A stretch of 64,000 bases of DNA, taken from Saccharomycopsis crataegensis (Eukaryota; Ascomycota; Saccharomycetes; Ascoideales; Saccharomycopsidaceae). Positions 50,701 through 59,283 of this stretch are shown here, piece after piece. Below the pieces are notes generated by a model. The model searched no databases. It was not told the DNA's origin and was given only the letters and a program-made list of their open reading frames with translations. The DNA lies in contig NW_027043820.1 in assembly GCF_037102585.1 (NCBI RefSeq), positions 1,708,501-1,772,500 of the forward strand, in the 5' to 3' direction. The position numbers were made by a program, and so were the translations under genes. Position 1 is the stretch's first letter. Each line of letters begins with the position of its first letter.

Positions 50701-52419
50701 GACCTTAGCTTCAATAAATATACTCAAAATATCCGGGAAATCTAGCAAAGGAGCAGCCAACAAATCAAAAACATTTAAACAGGGGAAAACCAACTCTGAA
50801 GTCAATTTTTGCCCAGAAATAAGTGAAAATGCTGCAAAAGTCGCGCAAGACGTAAAGTATGGAACACATCCAAAAGAAAAAAAGGCCAAACTGTTGATGA
50901 TGCCCATAATTTTGATTTCTTTCAATTCCTTTTTGTTTCTGATATGTGATATTTTTTCACTCATTGGCTTCTCCCATGAATATAATTTGATGGATTTTAT
51001 GGAGTTCAATAACTCACTAACCGCCTTTGTTCTCATGTCCTTGAACTTCATAATATTATCTGAAACAACCTCATAACGTCTAATGATATAAATGTTTCCA
51101 GGGGTGGCAGAAATAATAACCAAAATCCCGAAAAAGGAGGACCAACCTACTAATCTGTAAAGGAAGCCAATACTGATCAAAATTTGGAATGGACCACTGA
51201 TCAACATGAAAGACTGACGAAGCAGCTGCATGACTTTAGTAACATCCACAGAAATCAAGTTGACAATGTCACCGGTAGTTCTTTCGCCACGAGACTTGGT
51301 AGATAACTTCAAAGACTTTTCGTAAATCAAAAATGACAAACTAAGAGACACTTGATAACCAAGTTGAAAAGAATAGTTATAACATTCATTGAACAAGATC
51401 AACCCCACAAAAGCCATAACCATCATGGAGACACAGATCAAGAACCCATATAATATCTGGGATGATTTATCCTCAGCAGACCCGGTGAAAATTGACAAGA
51501 GTTGTTGAAGTAACCATGGGTGAGCAAAAACACTGACGGCCCAACTGGATGAAAAAAAGACGCATAGCACAATATTTGATTTAAACGCCTTGACCAATGC
51601 TTTGAGTAAACTAGGATCCTTTTCCAAAAATTCCTTGACCTTTTTAGCACAATTTTCAACTTTCAAGTTTTCACCGACATCAGGTAAATCTTCAAATTCT
51701 ACCTTACCAGTTTTGTAGCACTTGCTCACTAAATGGTTGAGATTAGTGTAAGAAACTCTTGCCAATACGTTACTGTAAAAAATTGAGCTGTCATTAACTC
51801 CATTGAGTTTCAAATCATATGTAAACTCGTGGGCCCTTTTCCAAAATACTGCTTCCATTAGAGCAACGAAAACTGAATTAATGAATAACAATATTTCGAT
51901 TTTGTTGAAAGTCAGGTTCGGAGACATTGAATAGTCAGTGTAGTTGTTTTGATATAATCCAGCCAGCAACATAAATGGATTCAAGACCCAATATAGTAAT
52001 GGAGTGGCAAGCTGCCAGATGGATTTATGAACTTCGATGATATGAAGAGGCAACAACACAAATACTATAAGAGTGAATGAACACGCCAATCCAACTGTCG
52101 ATAAATTGGCAAAGTCTTTGGTATTCTGGGTAGCTTGATAATAACATAAGATCGCTGTAAGAAACCCTTGCAAAGTAACTAACCCCAATCTAAGAATATG
52201 ATAAAACCCTTCGCTCTTGATATTCAAGTACTTTCCATGTGTTTTCCGTCTTTTCATAACAAGAAGTTGATATCCCCCGAGGAATCCAAAGAAGCATGAA
52301 AGCCCAATCAATAGAGCTGACAAGAAGTATGGATTGAATGCATTTTCATTTGGGATGACCACTTGAGACCAGCGTCCCCAGTGACTTAGTGTAATTGAAA
52401 AACTCTCCAATATAACCAT
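47737..52419 (-). CDS. BPT1: ABCC-type vacuolar transporter, Bpt1/Ycf1-like
   Basis: The protein has 1560 residues (S. cerevisiae Bpt1 1559, Ycf1 1515). It has a full long-form ABCC layout: TMD0 (about 1-210), L0 linker, TMD1 (about 270-600), NBD1 with Walker A GSVGSGKST (about 661) and LSGGQKARVSLARA, TMD2 (about 960-1260), and NBD2 with Walker A GRTGAGKST (about 1331) and NLSAGQKQLLCLARA followed by ILILDEATAAVD. NBD1 has Asp (LLDDVLSAVD) in place of the catalytic Glu, as is normal for ABCC proteins. These pumps move glutathione conjugates, bilirubin and metal-glutathione complexes into the vacuole. Length favours Bpt1; YCF1 is the alternative. It is convergent with GAP1-A. Confidence 0.8.
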   Translation of the reverse strand: MVILESFSITLSHWGRWSQVVIPNENAFNPYFLSALLIGLSCFFGFLGGYQLLVMKRRKTHGKYLNIKSEGFYHILRLGLVTLQGFLTAILCYYQATQNTKDFANLSTVGLACSFTLIVFVLLPLHIIEVHKSIWQLATPLLYWVLNPFMLLAGLYQNNYTDYSMSPNLTFNKIEILLFINSVFVALMEAVFWKRAHEFTYDLKLNGVNDSSIFYSNVLARVSYTNLNHLVSKCYKTGKVEFEDLPDVGENLKVENCAKKVKEFLEKDPSLLKALVKAFKSNIVLCVFFSSSWAVSVFAHPWLLQQLLSIFTGSAEDKSSQILYGFLICVSMMVMAFVGLILFNECYNYSFQLGYQVSLSLSFLIYEKSLKLSTKSRGERTTGDIVNLISVDVTKVMQLLRQSFMLISGPFQILISIGFLYRLVGWSSFFGILVIISATPGNIYIIRRYEVVSDNIMKFKDMRTKAVSELLNSIKSIKLYSWEKPMSEKISHIRNKKELKEIKIMGIINSLAFFSFGCVPYFTSCATFAAFSLISGQKLTSELVFPCLNVFDLLAAPLLDFPDILSIFIEAKVSLKRIIDFLDSDELDQSLVQKLNEVKTNGDTSVEINNATFLRSEFKKTRTIDEHVDNNSVHTESIVESAPVIALSNINFAAKKGQLTCIVGSVGSGKSTFLHSLLGQFPMVSGGASNVPPSLHVRGKITYCSQHPWTMNASIKKNILFGHKYDPEFFEKTIEACQLKSDFEILPDGEETQVGERGISLSGGQKARVSLARAVYARADIYLLDDVLSAVDAHVSKNIIEQVFSKNGILASKTLILSTNNIHVLEEADNIYVLDHGKIDEQGTYDELIKNKGEFAKLIEEFGNAKAEEEKEEKEKEECQKVELTNIAEVVEDDDSDVVVEIEESGLELSRIPTRATIRRASMAAFEHRFHADNEKTEGKITGQTKEISKTGGVGWSTYKRAAKAAGYWNVIITACFLAISIIAEFCGKLWMKHWADTMDLSTDDDASSSSTSYLVSVYCIIGVVSATFSLVSGIAFWYFSCATASKVLHQDLVSAIIKSPMSFFETTPTGRILNRFSEDISKFDTQFPHAVYVFGIVVLKSAYCLGMIVFSLPTSIFALAGLGYIFYYIQVYYIVASRETKRFDSVTKSPVYSHVHESLVGVDTIRAFGQESRFEFINSSNLNHNLAGGIALVWMTRWLGFRLKSVSAILVFIICFLCVASLATSTPFSAGVVGILTLFILQVTDEFIWLVRMGVEVENSGVSIERILEYCDLPSERPYVIENSRPPIQWPMNGGIKFQNYTTKYNAEAKPVLNNVSFEVKPQEKVGIVGRTGAGKSTLTLALFRIIEATGGSIIVDGVDTSKMGLYDLRSKLNIIPQDSQAFEGTVRQNLDPFYKYKDEELWKVLEMAHLKNHVMSMKDDESKKDNQEQGDSSDIQEGAGKGLYAKVNEGGSNLSAGQKQLLCLARALLNPSRILILDEATAAVDVKTDKIVQETIRNKFNDRTILTIAHRIDTIMDNDKILVLDRGEVKEFDSPANLLKNKDSLFYSLCESGGYLKQ

Positions 52420-53456
52420 TGTGCTTAGGTACTGTTGATCCTCGAAGCTAGCAATAATTCAATTTTTTTTATTTTTCATTCTTTTTTTTTTCCCTTAGAA
52501 AATAATAATCTTTTTATACCCTTCGTATATATATTGCTAGTTAGAAAATACGGATGATTACGAATCTTTCGCTAATGTGACTATTACTCTGAACTCTCTA
52601 ATTTTTGCGAGCTCTGGATTATCCAGATATTGCCGTTTTGGGACAGTTTCAGGTGACATGCCCAAGAATATATGTATATTGGGGTAGTCTCGCAAAATAC
52701 ATGGTTTACTACTAAGACACCATGCTATTGTTGCCAGTGATGATTAGGATATCAGAAAGGTTTAAAAACCACACTGAAGTTGGGAGATTTTCAGTTCACT
52801 GCGGATTTGTAATCTTTAGGGCAGCATCATATCTATGTGAAAGCTTTCATGCAACATTTATGAAGAAATGAAAAAAAAAAAAAAGAAAAAAATACATCAC
52901 TTCAACAAAGAACATACATTACTATAGTAATATTCAGAACATCTCAAATATTTATCATGAAGCTGATAATCACAACAGTTGCGTTCAAAAAGAGGGAAAT
53001 CAAAAACATTTTTTTTGTGAAATGGGGTGTGACTTTCTCTTGTGCTATACAATAAACCAGGATCAAGGTACATATACCAGTTTACTAAAATTTTATTAAA
53101 TTGAACAAAAACTGATAAATTATATTCAAAGGCGATCTACTTTAATTTCCACTTTAATTGAAGATTCAAACTAATGACTAAGCTCAATGTAATATCAGCA
53201 AATGAAGAATTCAAAAACCATAGGACCCACGAACAACACAAACGCTAACCAAAGCAAAACAATAACAAAAACAACATAAAAAAAAGACAAGAAAAATTGT
53301 GACAAAAAACCAAACCTTATTAACAAAAAAAGAAAAAAAAAAATGAAAACGAATATTGGCAAAAAGTTTTTATGATAAAAGAACCCTAGGTGCATCTAAA
53401 GCAATTTTCTACCCAAAACTCATACGTATAAACAGTCTTCCCATAAAGAGTTTCCA
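52420..53456. other. Promoter region of the ABCC transporter and 3' region of the fasciclin gene
   Basis: 1 kb, AT-rich, with A runs near 53331-53342. No gene or clear Yap1 consensus was found. Confidence 0.55.
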
Positions 53457-54158
53457 TCAATGCTTTTCAGGCCAATCCAATGTACCATCAATTACAATAA
53501 GTGTAATGGTTTGTTCAGCGTACTTTTCAACTTTCGAGGATATAATTTTCGCACCTCTAGAAGAGCCTCTTTCTGCGCTAGCCCAAAAATCGCTGTTGTA
53601 ATTCCTAATAATAATATCATTGTTATTGATGGTTTTGAAAGTAATATCACTGCCATCCTCTGGTAGTTTATATTGTAAATCTGAAATATTGACCAAATGA
53701 CTCTTGACAAAGCTCAAAACATTTTCCTTCGAAACCTTATCAGCCGTCTTTTCATCCATAGATGGAACAATTAAAGAAGGGAACTCCCAAGGTTTTTCAC
53801 TAAGCTTTTTAATGGCATTGTCGGTCGGAATAAAGATGATGATGTCTTTAAGCGGACCAGTATGGATAAAATCATAATTATCACGAAGGTAGTAGGTGAA
53901 AATAGAAATCGGGTCTTTGAAGCTCAACAAGTTAGTAGAAAATGAGGAAAAGTCAGCAGCTAGCCGCTGCTGTTCTCTCTGCTTCGCATATTCCTCATCG
54001 AAGCTTTGAGGAGTTTGCTGATCATGATTCATTCTCTTCTCAATTCCCTGCGCTCTTTCATCACCAGAGATGTTAATTTTGGTTATGTCAAACACGTTTT
54101 TGGCAATGACCAAGTTAAAGAAACGAATAAAAGTGATAAAATACACCAAAGCCTTCAT
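53457..54158 (-). CDS. Fasciclin (FAS1)-domain secretory/vacuolar protein, YDR262W-like
   Basis: The protein has 233 residues from the ATG at 54158, which begins a signal peptide (MKALVYFITFIRFFNLVIA). An earlier in-frame ATG at 54248 would add 30 residues and bury this signal, so it is disfavoured. A FAS1 domain spans about 80-230, with IIIFIPTDNAIKKL (domain entry) and ITLIVIDGTLDWP (last strand). Yeast YDR262W, a vacuolar protein of unknown function, has the same layout (272 residues). There is no GPI signal. Divergent from APC13, 268 bp apart. Confidence 0.75.
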   Translation of the reverse strand: MKALVYFITFIRFFNLVIAKNVFDITKINISGDERAQGIEKRMNHDQQTPQSFDEEYAKQREQQRLAADFSSFSTNLLSFKDPISIFTYYLRDNYDFIHTGPLKDIIIFIPTDNAIKKLSEKPWEFPSLIVPSMDEKTADKVSKENVLSFVKSHLVNISDLQYKLPEDGSDITFKTINNNDIIIRNYNSDFWASAERGSSRGAKIISSKVEKYAEQTITLIVIDGTLDWPEKH

Positions 54159-54426
54159 TTCTGATGTGATTGCGCTATGATGGTTCAATGGATTAAGATA
54201 GAGTCTCCCAGGCACAATAATTTTAGGGGATGTGATTTTTTTTTTCATTACTAATCGATGAGATTACCCGGCCTTATATGAAACCTCATCGCCAGAATGA
54301 GAAAAAATGTAAACATTGACACACACAGATATATTCGGGATAATTAAGTAGAATAATTAGGCAGAATAATATACCAGTATCACCTAAACTCAAGACAAAA
54401 CAAAAGAAAAAGTACCAACCCCAGAA

Positions 54427-55104
54427 ATGTCGCGAGGATCTGATTTTTCTTTCATCCACATGAAAAATCCTCACCATATCATATACATGCAAGAATGGTC
54501 TCGAGACATCCTACCCTACGATGACATTGAGCTCAGTGAACGCTATCTTCACGAACTATCCAATGATACCCCTGATTCACACCTATATCGAGAAAACAAC
54601 GGTGCCAGCTTACAGTCAGGCGCATTTGGCTCATCAATTAATAACAAAACCCACCAAAAAAGACTAAAGGAATATTCATGGAAGGATTTGGATTTAAAAC
54701 GGTTCCTCACAGAAAACCACTCATCAAAAATGAAAAAGGATAGTGATAATGACGAAGGTTTCCATAATCTTCATGAAAATTTGAAACAAGGTGAAGGAGG
54801 AAGCAAGCTGTCATGGAGATTCAACCGTGGTGAGCCCATTGACAATTCCTTTGGTGGTATCCATATCGTCAGCCATGATCATACAATCTTAGAAACTGTA
54901 CAAAAGAAATACACCAATGATGATTTCAGCTCGATGAACCTGATGAATAGAATATTGGAGCATACGACTGATTTCTCCTTGAATAGTAGTCCAAACACCA
55001 CCAACACCACAACTACATCTTTGTCGCGAAATACCAATAGATTAACAGTTTCAGACCAGGGCCCACCAGTTGTACCACAAAATAATATATTCAACACACC
55101 TTGA
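54427..55104 (+). CDS. SWM1: Anaphase-promoting complex subunit Apc13/Swm1
   Basis: The protein has 225 residues. The N-terminal NPHHIIYMQEWSRDILPYDD (14-33) combines the yeast Swm1 motif (PHHILY-x-EW-x-x-DIL) with the animal APC13 pattern (W-x-x-D-x-LPY-D). KEYSWKDLDLKRFL (81-94) corresponds to the second APC13 motif (KW-x-DL). The rest is disordered, with a Thr/Asn-rich end. Apc13 threads along the TPR lobe of the anaphase-promoting complex and stabilises Cdc16/Cdc27; in S. cerevisiae Swm1 is also needed for spore-wall maturation. Small APC subunits diverge fast and are easily missed. The assignment rests on these two motifs. Confidence 0.8.
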   Translation: MSRGSDFSFIHMKNPHHIIYMQEWSRDILPYDDIELSERYLHELSNDTPDSHLYRENNGASLQSGAFGSSINNKTHQKRLKEYSWKDLDLKRFLTENHSSKMKKDSDNDEGFHNLHENLKQGEGGSKLSWRFNRGEPIDNSFGGIHIVSHDHTILETVQKKYTNDDFSSMNLMNRILEHTTDFSLNSSPNTTNTTTTSLSRNTNRLTVSDQGPPVVPQNNIFNTP

Positions 55105-55503
55105 CTGTGAAACTCAGATCAAAATAGCGAACTCTCTTATTCTTGTAATTGCATTCTTTTTCTTTTTTCCTCTTCGTGTCTCTTTTTTTTTTTTTTTTTT
55201 TTTCCTTTCTTTTTTTAATGGGTTCAGCACGGAAAGAATTTTAGGGCAATGTGCGATTTTAATTTTATTTAGACATAGCTGCGAATAGTTTGATTGTTTG
55301 ACTCTCCATATATTAGTGCTTCATGTCAAAAATGGAAATTTCTTGAGAATCATCTATTACGCAATATTCTGCATGTGCACTAATATCCAGTTATGTGCCC
55401 TTTCTGGGCACTCTTCGCTAATCAAAAAATTATTAGGCCATAACAAAAATTAACTGCTTTCCCAGATACTTTACATTATGAGGTTTATAACAATAACTCA
55501 ATA
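55105..55503. other. Intergenic between APC13 and the MATE gene
   Basis: 400 bp with T-rich runs (about 55182-55203). Nothing else is seen. Confidence 0.6.
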
Positions 55504-57501
55504 ATGGTGCTGTCATATATCGCACGAACGCTTTCTCAAATACCTAACTGTTTCAATACAGACGTGAGCTTTGGGGGTCGTATTAGAAAAAGATACTTGA
55601 CTACGTTTATCCCTCCCAGCACCAAAACTCCCATTTTTAAGTACGGTGGGAACGATGATCAACGAAGCTTCTTGTCCCTAGTATCCAGTGAACACTACGC
55701 TGAGGATATTGAGGATGGCCTGCTGGATGATGCTTCGATACATTCCTTACCTGCTGATATGAATGACATCGAATCTGACCCGGAACTACAAACATTGTTT
55801 AGAGAAAGATCGTCGTTGTCATTGGCATCGATCAGTACCCATGGATTTCAATCAGAGGAGGATAACAAAGGAGATGAGCAGGAGGTTTATGATGATGATG
55901 ATGGTGATGATATGACCTCAACTAATCTTAATCCAGTAACATATTACCCTAAAAAAGGCAAGCAAACACACCTGAGCCACTCGTCAACGACTCCTGCAAA
56001 ATTATTAAAAATGAGCAGACAGAACAGCAGGTCAAGTATAGTTACAAATAAGTCGGGAGACATCAGAAGAACTAACTACGGGTCAATAAGTGATGCATTG
56101 ATAGGTAGTCGACTTGATGACGATGAGGAAGAAGAGGAGGATTATGCCCATGAGAAGGTTACAATGAAGTCAGAGATAAAGGTTTTTATCAAAAATACCA
56201 TCCCATTAATTATCACTTTCTGTTTAAGTCAATCATATACCATTCTTACGACAATTACGGCATCGAAAGTGTTTGGGAAAGACCAGCTTTCGGCAGTTTC
56301 TCTAGCATCAATGACTGCTGCCATAACTTTTTCAATATTTGAAGGGATTTCGACATCTCTTGATGTACTATGTCCTCAGGCATATGGATCGGGGAATATC
56401 AAGAAAGTAGGGTTGTATACACAGAGGTCAATTGCCCTTTCTCTTATTGCGTTCATTCCATTTGGGTTTTTATGGTGGCACTCGGCATATTTTTTTAGAC
56501 TCATATTAGAGTCCGAAGAGCTTGTTCAGTTGACATCTTCTTTTCTTAGAATATTGATATTTGCAGCTCCTTTCTATATAATCTTTGAGAATGCAAAAAG
56601 ATTTCTCCAATGCCAAGGGATCTTCAACGCTAGTACTTTGGTGCTCCTCATTTCAACTCCATTGAGTATAATAACAATTCAAACATTAGTTCACACTATC
56701 GGTTTTTCAGGTATTGCAATTACCTGTGTTTTAAATTTCTTAGTGATGTGCACTTTGCTAATTTCTTACATTTTTGTTATTGATGGCATGGAATGTTGGA
56801 ATGGTTTTACGTGGGATGCATTCAATGGCTGGGGCGAATTAGTCAAATTCAGTTTTGCTGGTGTGGTTTGTACATTTTTAGAGGCCTCGAGCTGGGAGAT
56901 ATTGACTTTATTTTCCAGTTTCTTTGGAGCTACCGCGTTGGCAGCCCAATCCGCAATCTCAACCGTGGCATCATTGGCATTTTTTGTACCATTTTCAGTG
57001 GGTATCAGCTCCTCTACCAGAGTTGCTAATTTCGTTGGTGCTAATAGAATAGATGGACCAGCACAAATCGTTGCCAAGATTGGATTATCAGCCGCAGTAA
57101 TTGTTGGTCTTTTCAACGCCATGGTGCTTTTCTTTGGCCGGTACATAATTGCTGACATCTATTCGAATGATCCCGGAGTAATTGCGTTAATAGTCAAAGT
57201 CCTCCCGTTTGTTGCAGCAATACAGTTGTTCGATGCGCTTAATACGGTTGCTGGTTCTTTACTACGTGGTCAAGGGATGCCATACATTGGAGGAATCATC
57301 AATTTTGTGGCCTATGACTTCTTTGCCATTCCTTTAGCAATGCTCTTAGGCTACCATTATGATTTAGAGCTTGTAGGGTTGTGGATTGGTATAGGATGTG
57401 GATTGTTTGTCATTGGGCTCAGTGAAACTTGGTACGTGTTGAATGTGGACTGGGAGGAAGCAGTTCGCAAATGTAGGGAAAGAAATCGGATCAAAGTTTG
57501 A
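55504..57501 (+). CDS. MATE-family transporter, Erc1/YDR338C-like
   Basis: The protein has 665 residues. A long acidic, Ser-rich cytosolic N-terminus (about 1-220) is followed by 12 membrane helices of the MATE fold from TMKSEIKVFIKNTIPLIITF onward. The N-lobe has GISTSLDVLCPQAYGSGN, the MATE signature. The C-lobe has ALAAQSAISTVASLAFFVP and SSSTRVANFVGAN, and LNTVAGSLLRGQGMPYIG closes the second lobe. Yeast relatives are Erc1 (ethionine resistance, 581 residues) and YDR338C (695 residues); length favours the latter. It probably exports organic cations or metabolites across the vacuolar or plasma membrane with H+ exchange. Substrate is unknown. Confidence 0.85.
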   Translation: MVLSYIARTLSQIPNCFNTDVSFGGRIRKRYLTTFIPPSTKTPIFKYGGNDDQRSFLSLVSSEHYAEDIEDGLLDDASIHSLPADMNDIESDPELQTLFRERSSLSLASISTHGFQSEEDNKGDEQEVYDDDDGDDMTSTNLNPVTYYPKKGKQTHLSHSSTTPAKLLKMSRQNSRSSIVTNKSGDIRRTNYGSISDALIGSRLDDDEEEEEDYAHEKVTMKSEIKVFIKNTIPLIITFCLSQSYTILTTITASKVFGKDQLSAVSLASMTAAITFSIFEGISTSLDVLCPQAYGSGNIKKVGLYTQRSIALSLIAFIPFGFLWWHSAYFFRLILESEELVQLTSSFLRILIFAAPFYIIFENAKRFLQCQGIFNASTLVLLISTPLSIITIQTLVHTIGFSGIAITCVLNFLVMCTLLISYIFVIDGMECWNGFTWDAFNGWGELVKFSFAGVVCTFLEASSWEILTLFSSFFGATALAAQSAISTVASLAFFVPFSVGISSSTRVANFVGANRIDGPAQIVAKIGLSAAVIVGLFNAMVLFFGRYIIADIYSNDPGVIALIVKVLPFVAAIQLFDALNTVAGSLLRGQGMPYIGGIINFVAYDFFAIPLAMLLGYHYDLELVGLWIGIGCGLFVIGLSETWYVLNVDWEEAVRKCRERNRIKV

Positions 57502-57670
57502 GATCGATTAAGACATTGATTTCAGTATCGATGAGTAAAAGCTGGATGGCCAACATGCTATAAAGAATTCGACTATAAATTTAGTTTTTTCTATTCCATT
57601 TTATCACCTTCTGCCCATGAAATGATGGTTAGTGTTTCTTGGAAATGTGTTTGTGTTTCTTGGAAAAAAT

Positions 57671-57716
57671 AATTGAAAAATATGAAAAATAATTGAAAAA
57701 TATGAAAATTATGAAA
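57671..57716. repeat. Short tandem repeat, about 20-bp unit
   Basis: AATTGAAAAATATGAAAAAT is repeated just over two times. Confidence 0.75.
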
Positions 57717-58630
57717 AATCAATTGAATCAAACCAGCTACTAGACATAGAAAGCATATATTATACACTGCTAATGGGCAACATATTCATATACTTCTTTA
57801 TATCATATAGAGCAGTTAATGAATAGGGTTGCTCTTTCCTGTTTTTACCAAGTTTGTAAGATCTCTAAAGAATACCAGTTTCTCTTTTGTAACCTTCTTC
57901 ACCGCTGCTATCTCTGTAGTCCTTGCATATATTGGGAAAATTTGGGGACTGGCTTATTTCTTTCAAATCGGTATAGGAGTGGGATGTTAGTGGCTGGGAT
58001 TGATAACGTACCAATTGACAAATATAATTAGCCATATGCATGGATTCTGAGGCAACCCCATAAACGGAATTTAGATCTGTGCATAGCCGCTGACAATAAC
58101 CAAATAGGAAAGAGCAATTGAAAAAGGGATGCGGAACGAAGAACAAGAAGATGGAAAGAAAACAAACATCTGATGATATTCAAGCTAATAAGAAAAGAGT
58201 AGCAATTGATTAGGATTGATTAGGAGTATATCACTGACCTAACCGTTATTATCCAGAATCCACACAACCGATTATCTATATTGCTCCCTGCACTTTGATG
58301 GATGGTCATGCGCTCCCAATTACGAAAGATTCTGGACAACTGATCTTGTTGTAGTTGTTATTCGTAATTGATCGTGTCTACGTGACTGGAAACTGCGCTT
58401 CTACATGTGGCTGAATAGTGTAATTAGTAACGCAAAACCCAAACAAACGATAGTAATATTCGGGCAGCCCAAAACTAGTACGTACAAAGTATACTTGTGG
58501 TGGCATAGAGATATTCACTAATCTCCTATGCCACGGATGTATTCCAATCCACCATCCGTCGCTCGCCTTTTTGCAATAGTTGCCGTTTCTTTTTTTTTCT
58601 TGCTTTTTTTCCGGACTTTACCAACTTTAT

Positions 58631-58690
58631 TAAGGTTACCGAGCGGTGCAGGTGATAAGGACGGTGCCCTTCGTTTTTATCTGTTGCTCT
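58631..58690 (+). promoter_or_regulatory. Conserved permease upstream module, copy B
   Basis: AAGGTT, GGTGCAGGTGATAAGG, CGGTGCCCTTCG, TTTTATCTG. GATAAG is at 58654-58659, about 630 bp upstream of the ATG; the extra distance is partly due to the microsatellite. Confidence 0.6.
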
Positions 58691-58695
58691 AACTG

Positions 58696-58775
<80 letters not shown>
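58696..58775. repeat. (CTAT)n then (CT)n microsatellite
   Basis: About 12 CTAT units (58696-58745) followed by about 15 CT units. On the minus strand it reads (GATA)n. Copies A and C have only two or three CTAT units at the matching place. Confidence 0.9.
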
Positions 58776-59183
58776 ATGTATGTATTTATCTATCTATCTG
58801 TCAAGAATGCATGGTGATATTCAAAAGAAATGTCTGGCGGTTTATTACGCTGTTATCGCAGGTCCTGTTCCAAACCATCTGGCTTTTTCCGTCACTCACT
58901 GAGTGATTCACAGTATACCCCACTCATTTCAATAATATGACAGGTATGAAAAACCTAGGATTATAATACGACGAAATAACGCTGGATATATCTGCCCTGT
59001 AATTTTTTTATTAATAGGTCAGTGAAGAACAATCTCTTCGTTTCGATAAAGATAGTAAAGTAGGGTATCCTTCATAGAACTAGTTGCCTGTGCACCAAGA
59101 CGCACACACTGCAGCGATATCAACTCTATTATGCTGCAATTTCTATTATTCTTCAATTATTTACTTTTGCAAGGTACCACAGG

Positions 59184-59191
59184 CATAAATA
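59184..59191 (+). promoter_or_regulatory. Altered TATA element of GAP1-B
   Basis: CATAAATA, 100 bp upstream of the ATG, aligns with TATAAATA of copies A and C; the flanks form AGGCAT-AAAT-ATGCCT. Confidence 0.45.
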
Positions 59192-59283
59192 TGCCTGATT
59201 CCCCCTATCAATAATATTTAATTTTTGATTTTGTTAATTCAATATGTCATTAACATCAAACAAGAATATTTTAACCAATAATC

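Larger units (their letters stand above)
57502..59283. other. Intergenic and GAP1-B promoter
   Basis: 1.8 kb. The left part has a short tandem repeat (57671-57716). The part from about 58250 to the ATG is homologous to the promoter of copy C. It includes the conserved GATAAG module and a large CTAT/CT microsatellite. No gene is seen. Confidence 0.65.
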
